Source of the DNA: Occultella gossypii | Lineage (GTDB): Bacteria > Actinomycetota > Actinomycetes > Actinomycetales > Beutenbergiaceae | NCBI RefSeq assembly: GCF_019947135.1 | Contig: NZ_JAGSHT010000028.1 | Location: 22,991 to 86,990, forward strand | Length of the DNA: 64,000 nucleotides | Reading direction: 5' to 3' | In this document: positions 40,905 to 49,989 of the stretch, piece after piece | How the letters are laid out: the number at the start of each line of letters is the position of its first letter | How positions within the stretch are numbered: the first letter of the stretch is position 1 | The notes under the pieces: model-generated | Databases searched by the model: none | What the model saw: only the letters and a program-made list of their open reading frames with translations | Told to the model about the DNA's origin: nothing | Program-made: the position numbers and the translations under genes

Positions 40905-43900
40905 ATGAGTAACACACGTGTGCGTTCAGCGCGCGACGAGCGGCGTCGCAGGACCGCGACACCGATGCGGAGGTCTCGAGGGCCTGGCAGCGGGTTCCTG
41001 TCCCGCATGCTGCATGGAACGCTCGCCGTCGCGCTGGCCGCGACCGCACTGACCGCGGCAGGAGCGCTCACGACGACCAACGCAGCCAACGCGGCCGACG
41101 GCGACCCGTTCGATCCTGATGTGGCAGCGGTGTTCCTGGCGCAGGATCGACCGACGACGCTCTACCGGGCGGAGCAGGTCGGTGCCGACCTCACCTTCGT
41201 CGCCGAGGGCACGGCGGCCGTCGGCTACAACGCCATCGGCTACAACACCGCCGACAACTACCTCTATGGCGTGCAACAGGACACCCAGCAGCTGCTGCGT
41301 ATCGGGCAGGGCGGTGCCGTCACCGACCTGGGCACGATCACCGGATTGAGCGTCGACTCGTACTACCAACAAGGAACGTTCGGCGAAGGTGACGATGGCG
41401 TCGACACGCTGTATGTGCGTGGCACGCTCGACCTCGGCATGGTCTACGCGATCGACCTCACCACGCGCGTGGCCACCCCGATCACGCTCAGCGAAGAGGT
41501 ACCGAACACCTCCGACCTCGTGGTCCTGGAGGGCTACCTCTGGGGGATGGGCAACGACAGCCGGATCTGGCGAATTGATCTCGACTCCGGAGCGGCCGCC
41601 TCCTGGGAGACGAACGTGCCCGCGGTCACCTACGGCGGGCAGTGGGTCTACGGCAACGGGAACCTCGGGCTCTCCGCCAACGACTCGGGCGACGTGATCC
41701 AGCTCGGCATCACGAACGCGACCTCGGCGAACCCGACCTTCACGATCCTCTCGACGGTCAACGGCCCGACGCCGCAGTCGAACAACGACGCGACAAGCAA
41801 CCCGGGCCCCGATGTAGACCTCGCGATCGACAAGTCCGTACGGGGTGCGTACTCGCCCGGCGACCCCATCACCTTTGACTTCGCAGTCACCAACAACAGC
41901 GATGTCGCCTCGTCCGGGTTCTACTTCCAGGACGAGCTGCCGGCCTCGCTCTCGAACCTGTCCAGCCCGAACACCGAGTGCTCCTTCGTCGGCAACCTCA
42001 TGACGTGCGCATTCGGCATTACGCAGCCAGGGGACGTGCGCTGGTTCGAGGTGACGGGCACAACAGCGGCCAGCACCGACCCGATCACCAACACCGTGAC
42101 GCTCACGGGCAACGAGAACGACCCGATTCCGGACAACAACACCTCGACGGTCACAACGAGCCCCGTTTACGCGCCGGGTGTCTCCGTGGTCAAGTCGGCC
42201 GTGCTCGCCGACGGGGCGGTCTTCGCCGCCGGCAGCCCGCTCGCGTACAGCTTCCTCGTGACGAACACCGGCGACACCGAGCTCACCGACATCACCGTCA
42301 ACGAGGGCGACTTCACCGGCACCGGCGATCTGGGCGCGATCGCGTGCCCGGCGACGACGCTCGCGCCGGCAGCGACCACCACCTGCACGGCTGAGTACAC
42401 GCTCACCCAGGCCGACGTCGACGCCGGCGGTGTCACCAACACCGCCACGGTCACCGGCACGCCGCCACTGAGCCCGCCGACCACGTCGCCGCCGTCGACC
42501 TTCGACTACGAGGACGACCCCGACGACGCGCTGACGCTGGTCAAGAGCGCGACGCCCACCTCCAGCGGCGCCGTCGGCGACCAGGTCGAGTACTGGTTCA
42601 CGGTCACCAACACCGGTGGCTCCACCCTCACGAACGTGACCATCGTCGAAGGTGCCTTCAGCGGCAGCGGCGACCTGTCGGCGATCGAGTGCCCCGAGAC
42701 GACCCTCGCCCCGACCGCGAGCACCACCTGCTCGGCCACCTACACGCTCACCCAGGCCGACGTCGACGCGGACGGCGTCACCAACACCGCAATCGCCACC
42801 GGCACCCCGCCCGGCGGCGGTGACCCGATCGGCTCACCGCCGTCCTCGGTGACCGTGGAGACGCCAGACTCGCCGGCGATGACCCTGACCAAGTCGGCGA
42901 CCCCGACCGAGGCCTCCGTCGTCGGAACCACGATCGAGTACTGGTTCACCCTGACCAACACCGGGAACGTGACCCTGGTCGACGTGCACGTCGACGAGAC
43001 GGCGTTCTCCGGATCGGGTGACCTGTCCACGATCTCCTGCCCCGAGACGACGCTCGCCCCGGCCACGAGCATCACCTGCTCGGCCACCTACACACTCACC
43101 CAGGCGGACGTCGATGCCGGGGGTGTGATGAACACCGCGGTCGGTGGCGGCACACCTCCGGGCGGCGGCGACGTCACCGAGACCCCGCCGTCGACCGTCA
43201 CGGTGGACACGCCGCAGGACCCGTCGCTGACCGTGACGAAGTCCGCGGCGCCCGTCGGGGCAGCAGTCGGCAATACCGTCACGTACTCGTTCCTGGTGAC
43301 CAACACAGGCAACGTGACAGTCGACGAGATCGCCATCCAGGAGCAGGACTTCACCGGCTCCGGTGACCTGTCCGCCATCGCCTGCCCCGCCACCACGCTG
43401 GCGCCCGAGGCGACCACGACCTGCACAGCCACGTACACGCTGACCCAGTCCGATGTGGACGCGGGTGCGCTGCACAACGCGGCGATCGTCACCGGTCATA
43501 CGCCCTCGGACGACGAGTTCGGCTCGCCTCCCTCCAACGTGGATGTGGAGCTGCCGCCGAACCCGTCGCTGAGCGTGGTGAAGACCGCGACCCCGGCCTC
43601 GGTCGACAACGCGGGCGCGGAGGTCACCTACAGCTTCCTGGTGATCAACACCGGCAACGTCACGCTCGACGGCATCGCCGTCCAGGAGCAGGACTTCACC
43701 GGCACCGGGGAGCTGTCCGAGATCGTCTGCCCGACGACCACGCTGGCTCCCGCGGCGCAGACCACCTGCACGGCGACGTACGAGCTGACTCAGGCCGATG
43801 TCGACGCCGGTGGCGTCACCAACGTGGCCACGGCGACCGGTAACCCGCCGGGCTCCGACGTACCGGTGACGTCCCCGCCGTCCGAGACCACGGTCGGCAG

Positions 43901-45131
43901 CGAGCCCGCCCCCGGTCTCAGTGTCGTGAAGACCTCGAGCCCGACCTCGGTGGCCGCCGCCGGCGACGTGATCACGTACGGCTTCCTGGTGACGAACACC
44001 GGCAACGTGACACTGTCGGATGTGGTGCCGGTCGAGGGCGAGTTCTCGGGGACCGGAGAACTGTCCGAGATCGAGTGCCCGACCAACACCCTGGCCCCGG
44101 GCGAGGACGTCACCTGCACGGCGACGTACGAGGTCACGCAGGAGGACGTGGACGCCGGCGGCGTGACCAACGTGGCCACGGCCACGGCCACGCCTCCCGA
44201 CACGACCACGGGCGGCGGCACTCCGGTGGAGGCTCCGCCGTCGGAGATCGAGGTGGACGTCCCGTCCGCGCCAGGCCTCACCCTCGTCAAGACCGCCGAC
44301 GTGGACCGGATCGCGAATGCCGGGGACCAGGTGCTGTTCAGCTTCCTGGTCACCAACACCGGCAACGTCACCCTCGACGACCTCTCGATCGCGGACAGCG
44401 AGTTCTCCGGCACCGGCGAGCTCGGCGAGATCGTCTGCCCCGCCGACGTGCTGGCGCCTGCGGAGTCGGCCACCTGCGAGGCGACCTACGTCGCAACGCA
44501 GGCGGATGTCGATGCCGGGTTGCTGAGCAACGCGGCCACCGCGGTGGGTACGCCGCCGGGGGTCGACGTCCCGCCGGTGGACTCGCCGCCGTCTCGAGTG
44601 GACATCGACGCACCGCACGCACCGGGCTTGACCCTGGTCAAGACCTCGGACGTGCAGACGGTCACCACGGTCGGCCAGATCGTGACGTACAGCTTCCTGG
44701 CCACCAACACCGGGAACGTGACGCTCACTGGGGTCGCCATCACGGAGGGCACCTTCTCCGGCGCGGGCGACGTGTCCGCGGTCATCTGCCCGGAGGACGC
44801 GGTGCTCCCCGGTGAGGAGGTCGTCTGCACGGCGACGTACACGGTGCAGGAGGCGGATCTGACGGGTGGCTCGCTGTCGAACACGGCAACGGCCACCGCC
44901 ACGCCGCCCGGTGAGGGCGCTGGCGACAGTGACGGCGGCGGTGATCCGATCACGTCGGATCCCTCGACCACCGAGTCCGGGTCGGAGGCGCCGGGGGCGG
45001 CCCTCCCGACGACAGGCAGCCAGGCCGCGTGGGTGTTCGCGCTGGCCGCCGTGGTGCTGCTGCTGATGGGAGGAGCACTCGTGTTCCTTCGTCACAGCAG
45101 GCGCGGCGCGGATGAGGTGCTCCCCCGCTGA
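40905..45131 (+). CDS. LPXTG-anchored repeat surface protein
   Basis: The 1408-residue protein starts with a long Sec signal (basic residues 8-25, hydrophobic to about 60, cut near ANA). Residues 70-300 form a beta-rich domain of the DUF6923 type (FLAQDRPTTLYRAEQVG, YNTADNYLYGVQ, WRIDLDSGAA). A DUF11-like unit follows (DLAIDKSVRGAYSPGDPITFDFAVTNNS), then eight tandem units of about 115 residues (DUF7507-like). At the end come a sorting signal LPTTG (residues 1367-1371), a hydrophobic helix and a basic tail HSRRGADEVLPR, so sortase would attach it to the cell wall. Adhesion or cell-surface structure is the likely role. The ATG has a GGGAGGAC box. It is followed by a hairpin and a LuxR-type gene. 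Confidence 0.88.
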   Translation: MSNTRVRSARDERRRRTATPMRRSRGPGSGFLSRMLHGTLAVALAATALTAAGALTTTNAANAADGDPFDPDVAAVFLAQDRPTTLYRAEQVGADLTFVAEGTAAVGYNAIGYNTADNYLYGVQQDTQQLLRIGQGGAVTDLGTITGLSVDSYYQQGTFGEGDDGVDTLYVRGTLDLGMVYAIDLTTRVATPITLSEEVPNTSDLVVLEGYLWGMGNDSRIWRIDLDSGAAASWETNVPAVTYGGQWVYGNGNLGLSANDSGDVIQLGITNATSANPTFTILSTVNGPTPQSNNDATSNPGPDVDLAIDKSVRGAYSPGDPITFDFAVTNNSDVASSGFYFQDELPASLSNLSSPNTECSFVGNLMTCAFGITQPGDVRWFEVTGTTAASTDPITNTVTLTGNENDPIPDNNTSTVTTSPVYAPGVSVVKSAVLADGAVFAAGSPLAYSFLVTNTGDTELTDITVNEGDFTGTGDLGAIACPATTLAPAATTTCTAEYTLTQADVDAGGVTNTATVTGTPPLSPPTTSPPSTFDYEDDPDDALTLVKSATPTSSGAVGDQVEYWFTVTNTGGSTLTNVTIVEGAFSGSGDLSAIECPETTLAPTASTTCSATYTLTQADVDADGVTNTAIATGTPPGGGDPIGSPPSSVTVETPDSPAMTLTKSATPTEASVVGTTIEYWFTLTNTGNVTLVDVHVDETAFSGSGDLSTISCPETTLAPATSITCSATYTLTQADVDAGGVMNTAVGGGTPPGGGDVTETPPSTVTVDTPQDPSLTVTKSAAPVGAAVGNTVTYSFLVTNTGNVTVDEIAIQEQDFTGSGDLSAIACPATTLAPEATTTCTATYTLTQSDVDAGALHNAAIVTGHTPSDDEFGSPPSNVDVELPPNPSLSVVKTATPASVDNAGAEVTYSFLVINTGNVTLDGIAVQEQDFTGTGELSEIVCPTTTLAPAAQTTCTATYELTQADVDAGGVTNVATATGNPPGSDVPVTSPPSETTVGSEPAPGLSVVKTSSPTSVAAAGDVITYGFLVTNTGNVTLSDVVPVEGEFSGTGELSEIECPTNTLAPGEDVTCTATYEVTQEDVDAGGVTNVATATATPPDTTTGGGTPVEAPPSEIEVDVPSAPGLTLVKTADVDRIANAGDQVLFSFLVTNTGNVTLDDLSIADSEFSGTGELGEIVCPADVLAPAESATCEATYVATQADVDAGLLSNAATAVGTPPGVDVPPVDSPPSRVDIDAPHAPGLTLVKTSDVQTVTTVGQIVTYSFLATNTGNVTLTGVAITEGTFSGAGDVSAVICPEDAVLPGEEVVCTATYTVQEADLTGGSLSNTATATATPPGEGAGDSDGGGDPITSDPSTTESGSEAPGAALPTTGSQAAWVFALAAVVLLLMGGALVFLRHSRRGADEVLPR
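42175..44970 (+). repeat. Eight tandem coding repeats of about 350 bases
   Basis: Units start near 42175, 42527, 42878, 43227, 43566, 43914, 44274 and 44628. Each encodes the pattern VVKSATP..., G-x-x-V-x-YSFLVTNTGNVTL, EFSGTGELSEIECP, TTLAPG-x-x-TCTATYTLTQ and DVDAGGVTNTATATGTPP. The units are alike but not identical, and later units (6-8) share VKT and differ more from units 1-4, which suggests repeated duplication and divergence. Confidence 0.9.
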
Positions 45132-45143
45132 TCTGCCCGCAGG

Positions 45144-45176
45144 GGCCCCGCGCACTATATGGACGTGCGCGGGGCC
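45144..45176 (+). terminator. Strong hairpin after the LPXTG surface protein gene
   Basis: GGCCCCGCGCAC (45144-45155) pairs exactly with GTGCGCGGGGCC (45165-45176) around a 9-base loop, giving a 12-pair GC stem 13 bases after the stop. No U-run follows, as is common for terminators in GC-rich actinobacteria. Confidence 0.8.
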
Positions 45177-45193
45177 TCTCCCGTTGGATGCCC

Positions 45194-45199
45194 TAATCT
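45194..45199 (+). promoter_or_regulatory. Candidate -10 box for the LuxR-type gene at 45323
   Basis: TAATCT lies between the hairpin and the regulator gene, about 124 bases before its ATG, and would give a leader of about 115 bases. No -35 box is clear. Confidence 0.35.
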
Positions 45200-45322
45200 C
45201 AGTCTTGGACCACGGAGCGCGACCGGCGCCGTGCGTGCGGCAAGCGACTCAACACCGCACCCGGCTACCTGGAGGGGCGCACCGTCCAACGATCGAGCGC
45301 ACGGGCTTGCCGAGGGGGCAGC

Positions 45323-46945
45323 ATGTCTTTGTACGATCCACCTGCCGAATCCCGGCGTGCCACGCCGCCGGATGCCTCGGCGCAGACCGCGGCCAATCCC
45401 GTCACCGCGCTACGGGAGGCGCTCGCCGCCGAGAGATGGTCCGAGGCCGCGCGGATCATCGGCAGCACCTGGGGGATGCTGATCGAGGAGTTCCCCGTGG
45501 ATCTCGACGCAGCCTTCGAGGTGCTTCCCCTCGAATCGGTGCGCACGGTACGTGGGGTCGCGGCGGTTCGTGAGATCTGGCTCTCCACCAGTATCGAGCC
45601 GCAGCATGTCGTGCCGGCAGAAGCGCCGACTCCTCCAATGGAGTTCGCCGGTTCGCTGAACCACCCGGATGCCCGCCACCAGGCACTGAACGACCTCACG
45701 CTCACATCCGTCCACATGATCGCCGCGCGGATCGGCGGCCGATATGCCGAGGCGCTCGAGCACGCCCGCCGGGTCGAGACACTCGGCCACCTCGTGGAGG
45801 CGACAGTCCCTGCGGCGCGGCGTGTCCGCCACCCGCTCGCCCTCCTGCAAGCGGGTATCACCCGCGCCCTCGCCGGCGACATCCCGGGTGCGGTTCCGAT
45901 GCTGCAGAGCGCGTACGAGCGGTCCCCCTACGGGCGCTCCGACTACGTGGCCAAGGGAGCGGCTGGGAACCTCGCGCTGTTCAACGCGATCTGCGGCGAC
46001 CTCGACATCGCGCGTCGGTGGCTGGCCCGCCATGACGAGATCCCGTCCACCTCGTCCCCGCACACCGAGCGGGTCCTGTTCACCGGTGACCTCGCACGCG
46101 CGCTGGTCGCGATCGAGGCGCTGGACAACGATGGTGCCGAGGAGGCGCTGTCGCGGCTGGAGCAGGGCGTGAACGTCGAGCAGAGCTGGGGGCCGGTGCT
46201 CACCTTCCTGCACGCACGGCACGGTCTGGTCTGGGGAGACCGGCACCGGGCGCTGTCCTGGCTGCAGCGCGACACCGATCGCTACGCGCAGCGTCTCGGG
46301 CCGGCCAGCACCATGAGGCCGTTGCTCGCGGCCGCCGAGGTCGATCTGCTGCTCTCCCTCGGGCGTGGTGACCAGGCGCTGGCCCGGCTCAACCGCGTCG
46401 CCCCGGACCCGATCGTGACGGCGACCCGGGCTCGCCTCGAACTGCTGGCAGGCCGCCCCGACGAGGCCGCGCGGCTCGCCGCCGAGGTCACCGACGTCAC
46501 GCACACCTCGCGTATCCGGCTGGAAGGACTCGTGGTGCAGGCCACCGCGGCCGTGCGCAGTGGCAAGTCTCGCCACGCGCGCGAGGCGTTCGTGCTGGTG
46601 CAGGAGACCGTTCGGTCAACAGAAGCGCGCCTACCCCTGGCGGGCTTGGCCGAGTCCGATCGCCAGGCCCTGCACGCTCTGGTCGGGGCGACAGCCCGTG
46701 ACGCCGAGCGGTGCCCGCTGGAGCGGCCCATGTTCCCAAGCGAGATCACAGTCGTGCGCCTGACCAACCAGGAGTTGCTGATGCTGCGTGGGCTGGCGTC
46801 CTTCCAGTCCCAGAAGGAGCTCGCCGACGCCGTCTACCTGTCGCTCAACACGGTCAAGACCCACCTGCGTGCGGCCTATCAGAAGTTGGGCGTGTCCAGC
46901 CGTGCGGAAGCGCTGACGGTCGCAAGCGGGGCGGGTCTGCTCTGA
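45323..46945 (+). CDS. LuxR-type HTH regulator with TPR-like region, no ATPase domain
   Basis: The 540-residue protein has a C-terminal LuxR HTH (LTNQELLMLRGLASFQSQKELADAVYLSLNTVKTHLRAAYQKLGVSSRAEALTVASGAGLL, from about residue 480). The preceding 470 residues are helical and alanine-rich, with repeat-like pairs (RYAEALEHARRVETLGHLV, GDIPGAVPMLQSAYERSPYG, LDIARRWLARHDE) suggestive of tetratricopeptide folds. There is no Walker ATP motif, so it is a shortened relative of MalT/LAL regulators. It follows an LPXTG gene and hairpin on the same strand. The start has a GAGGGGG box. Its target is unknown; the surface gene is an obvious candidate. Confidence 0.85.
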   Translation: MSLYDPPAESRRATPPDASAQTAANPVTALREALAAERWSEAARIIGSTWGMLIEEFPVDLDAAFEVLPLESVRTVRGVAAVREIWLSTSIEPQHVVPAEAPTPPMEFAGSLNHPDARHQALNDLTLTSVHMIAARIGGRYAEALEHARRVETLGHLVEATVPAARRVRHPLALLQAGITRALAGDIPGAVPMLQSAYERSPYGRSDYVAKGAAGNLALFNAICGDLDIARRWLARHDEIPSTSSPHTERVLFTGDLARALVAIEALDNDGAEEALSRLEQGVNVEQSWGPVLTFLHARHGLVWGDRHRALSWLQRDTDRYAQRLGPASTMRPLLAAAEVDLLLSLGRGDQALARLNRVAPDPIVTATRARLELLAGRPDEAARLAAEVTDVTHTSRIRLEGLVVQATAAVRSGKSRHAREAFVLVQETVRSTEARLPLAGLAESDRQALHALVGATARDAERCPLERPMFPSEITVVRLTNQELLMLRGLASFQSQKELADAVYLSLNTVKTHLRAAYQKLGVSSRAEALTVASGAGLL

Positions 46946-46973
46946 GGGCACCCGCGGCGTCGCGCGCCCTACC

Positions 46974-47216
46974 TCAGCGCTCGAAGCGCTCGACGGCGTC
47001 CTTCGCCTCTTTGAGGCCGACGCCGGTCTCCTCGCGGTAGACCTTGATGGCCTCGATCTTCTTGCCGCGGGCCATCAGGTCGGCCACTCGCGGCGAGAGA
47101 CCGCCCCCCGCGCCCCAGCCCTGAAGGGAGTAGGGCGCCTGCAGGCCGGCCTGGTTGTAGAGCGCGTCGATGTGGCGCTCGATCGCGGCGAGGCGGGCCT
47201 GGATGTCGTCGGTCAT
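46974..47216 (-). CDS. Small protein with ribosomal L7/L12 C-terminal-like domain
   Basis: The 80-residue product opens with a helical segment (MTDDIQARLAAIERHIDALYNQAG) and ends with KKIEAIKVYREETGVGLKEAKDAVERF, which matches the helix-turn of the L7/L12 C-terminal domain, the part that binds translation factors. It is too short for L7/L12, lacks its dimerisation domain and stands alone, so it is a free-standing domain protein common in actinobacteria. Its role is unknown. It sits 28 bases from, and convergent with, the LuxR-type gene. Its start is 73 bases from the divergent NERD/helicase gene. Confidence 0.8.
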   Translation of the reverse strand: MTDDIQARLAAIERHIDALYNQAGLQAPYSLQGWGAGGGLSPRVADLMARGKKIEAIKVYREETGVGLKEAKDAVERFER

Positions 47217-47289
47217 GGTCCATTCCTACCCCAAGGACACCCCACCGTTCCGCCAGCGCCGCCGTCGGTCTGGCGATAGAACTGAACCC

Positions 47290-48950
47290 ATGGCGATCCT
47301 GTGGCCCGCGGAACCGGACTTCGGACGGAACACGGCCGAGGAGGTGCTCTGGCGAGCGCTCGCCGAGCAACTGCCCGAGGACGCCACGCTGCTGCACTCG
47401 GTGAATCTGCTCGAGGAGAGCACCGAGCGGGAGATCGACCTGCTGGTGCTCTGGCCGGGCGTCGGCATCGCCGCGATCGAGGTCAAGGGCGGCACCGTCT
47501 GGCACAACGAGCAGGGCTGGCACCAGGGCTCGCCCACCGACTCACACCGGATGAACCCGCTGCGTCAGGTCCAGGACGCCCGGCACGTGCTCCAGGAGAA
47601 ACTGCGCCGACGCGGCATCGGCGCCGGGCGGGCACGGACTGCGCACCTGGTCGCATTCCCGCACACGCGATTCGCGCAGGATTTCGAGACCACCGACTGC
47701 CCCCGGTCGATGATCATCGACCGCGATGACGTCGCCGGGGTCGCCGCACACGTGCGCCACGCGATCGTCACCCACGGACAGGGCGAGCGCGGCCTCGACG
47801 AGGTGGACGCCCAGGACCTCTACGACGTGCTCGCCGGGCAGCTGGGCGCCCAGGTCGACATCCTCGGGGAGGCGCGCGGGCCGAGCTCGACCGGCTGGAT
47901 CTGCTCACCCAGGACCAGGTCGGCATCCTGCGCATCGTCGCCGGGCACCAGCGCTTCCAAGTGGTGGGTGGAGCCGGGTGCGGCAAGACGTGGCTGGCTC
48001 TGGAACAGGCCCGACGGCGTGCGCGGGCGGGCGAGCGCGTCGCCCTTCTGTGTTACTCGCGCGGGCTCGGCCGCTACCTCCAGCGCGTCACGAACACCTG
48101 GCCGCGCGGCCAGCGCCCGGCCTACGTGGGGCTCTTCCACGATCTGCCGCTGCGCTGGGGTGCCGAGCCCGGCACCGACGACGACGCCGACTACTGGGAG
48201 CGGCGCCTGCCGCTCGCGCTCGCCGACCTCGCGACGCGACAACCGCCGTCGGACCTCTTCGACTCCGTCGTCGTGGACGAGGCCCAGGACTTCGGGGACC
48301 TCTGGTGGACCTCGCTGCTCCGTTGTCTGAGGGACCCAGCCCACGGCGGCCTGTTCCTGTTCGGCGACGCCGGCCAGCGGGTCTTCGCGCCCGGCGGCAC
48401 CGGCCCCATCGACCTGCCCCCGTTCGAACTCGACGAGAACCTGCGCTCCACGAAACCGATCGCGCAGCTGAGCGGCTCCGTCAGCGATCGGCGGATCACG
48501 CCGCGCGGCGGCGCGGGCGCCCCGGTGCGGCTCATCGACGTGCCGGCCGAGGACGCCGTCGAGGCCGCGGACGACGCGGTCGAGGCCCTCCTTGACGAGG
48601 GCTGGGACCCGGGCGACGTCGCCCTGCTGACCACCAGGACAAGGCATCTGGAACAGGTGAACCGGATCGACGCCGTCGGGCATGACACCTACTGGGACGA
48701 CTTCTTCGACGGGACCGACGTCTTCTACGGCCACGTGCTCAACTTCAAGGGCCTGGAGCGACCTGTCGTGGTGCTCGCGGCGAACGGGTTCCGGGACGCC
48801 GAGCGCGCCCGCTCGATGCTGTACACCGGCCTGTCGCGGGCGCGCAGCCTGCTCGTGGTGGCCGGCCCGCGGGCGGAGATCGAACGGATCGGCGGCGATG
48901 CGGCGCGGCACCGGCTGGTGGCTTCCGAGGCGTGGGCGCTGCAGGGCTGA
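47290..48950 (+). pseudogene. NERD-domain UvrD-like helicase gene with an apparent -1 frameshift
   Basis: The N-terminal 195 residues are a nuclease-related NERD domain (EREIDLLVLWPGVGIAAIEVKGGTVW). The frame then breaks at a GGG run (47878-47880) and the protein continues in the -1 frame with a superfamily 1 helicase: Walker A VVGGAGCGKTWLAL, Walker B VVVDEAQDFGD, FGDAGQRVF, VLNFKGLERPVVVLA and YTGLSRARSLLVV. One extra G in the run would restore a single 553-residue protein, EARGAELDRLDLLT at the join. Without it, the first part runs on in junk to 48330. Such fusions are thought to handle DNA damage or foreign DNA. A sequencing error, a real mutation and programmed slippage cannot be separated here. 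The ATG is at 47290. Confidence 0.8.
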
Positions 48951-49000
48951 GCCAGGCGCATCTCAGGCGACGCCCAGCCGCAAGGCCTACGCTGCTGCCC

Positions 49001-49894
49001 ATGGGCGAGGCGACCGTGACCGAGCCGGCAGGTGCCGGAGGCGCGAAGGAACCACGGATCCGCGTCACCCTCTCCAACATCAGCGTCTACCCGCGCAAGG
49101 CCCCGTTCGCGTTCGAGATCGCTGCCGAACTCGGCTATGACGGCCTCGAGATCATGGTGCTGCCCGACACGACCACGAAGGACGCGAAGGCCCTGAACCG
49201 GCTCGCGGCCGATCACGGACAACCGGTGACCAGCATCCACGCACCGTCGCTCGTGCTCAGCCAGGGCATCTGGGGCCGGCTACCGGGCCCGAAGCTCGAG
49301 CGCTCCGTTGACCTCGCACTCGAGGTCGGCGCGGAGGTCGTGGTGGTGCACCCACCGTTCAGGTGGCAGCGCCGCTACTCCCGCGGATTCGTCGATCACG
49401 TCCGAGCGCTGTCCGAGGCGACCGGCGTGGTCGTCGCCGTCGAGAACATGTACCCCTGGCGCAACCGCAGGCGGGAGATGGTGCGGGCCTACCTGCCCGG
49501 CTGGGACCCCACCGAACACGACTACGACCACGTCACCCTGGACCTGTCCCACGCCGCCGTCGCGCGCCAGGACAGCCGCGCCCTCGCGCGGCAGTTCGGG
49601 CCGCGCCTGCGGCACATCCACCTCGCCGACGGCACCGCCTCGATGATGGACGAGCACCTGGTGCCCGGCCGGGGCACCCAGCCGGCCCGGGAGCTGCTCT
49701 CGGACCTGGTCAGCAGCGGCTGGTCGGGTGACGTCTGCGTGGAGATCTCGACCCGCCGCGCGAACTCGGCCGCGGAGCGGCACGAGGACGTCGCCGCGTC
49801 GCTGAAGTTCGCCCGCACCTACCTCACGCCCGGCCGGCACGCCGACTACACCCCGCCCGAGGGGGCGCACCACCGGCACCTCGACGCCTGGTGA
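49001..49894 (+). CDS. Sugar phosphate isomerase/epimerase-family protein
   Basis: The 297-residue protein has the xylose isomerase/AP endonuclease 2 TIM-barrel fold: SVYPRKAPFAFEIAAELGYDGLEIMV, a metal-binding-like HPPFRWQRRY, AVENMYPW, VTLDLSHAAVAR, LRHIHLADG and DVCVEIS. Metal ligands (Glu of AVENM, Asp of LDLSH, His of IHLAD, Glu of VEIS) are in place. The substrate could be a sugar or a hydroxypyruvate-like acid. TACGCT (48988-48993) ends 7 bases before the ATG, so translation is probably leaderless. It stands 50 bases after the helicase stop, on the same strand. Confidence 0.85.
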   Translation: MGEATVTEPAGAGGAKEPRIRVTLSNISVYPRKAPFAFEIAAELGYDGLEIMVLPDTTTKDAKALNRLAADHGQPVTSIHAPSLVLSQGIWGRLPGPKLERSVDLALEVGAEVVVVHPPFRWQRRYSRGFVDHVRALSEATGVVVAVENMYPWRNRRREMVRAYLPGWDPTEHDYDHVTLDLSHAAVARQDSRALARQFGPRLRHIHLADGTASMMDEHLVPGRGTQPARELLSDLVSSGWSGDVCVEISTRRANSAAERHEDVAASLKFARTYLTPGRHADYTPPEGAHHRHLDAW

Positions 49895-49989
49895 CCCGGG
49901 CGTAAGGCACTCGTTCTCTCTGCTCCGCGGTTATCCACACTTGGGTTGGCGCTGCAGCGGATGTCAGTGGTTTGTCGTACGTTTGTTTC

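Noticed and set aside
42834..45155. A 773-codon open frame antisense to the LPXTG repeat gene
   Set aside because: Its arginine- and glycine-rich repeats are the reverse reading of the surface protein repeats. The plus-strand frame has a signal, domains and a sorting signal.
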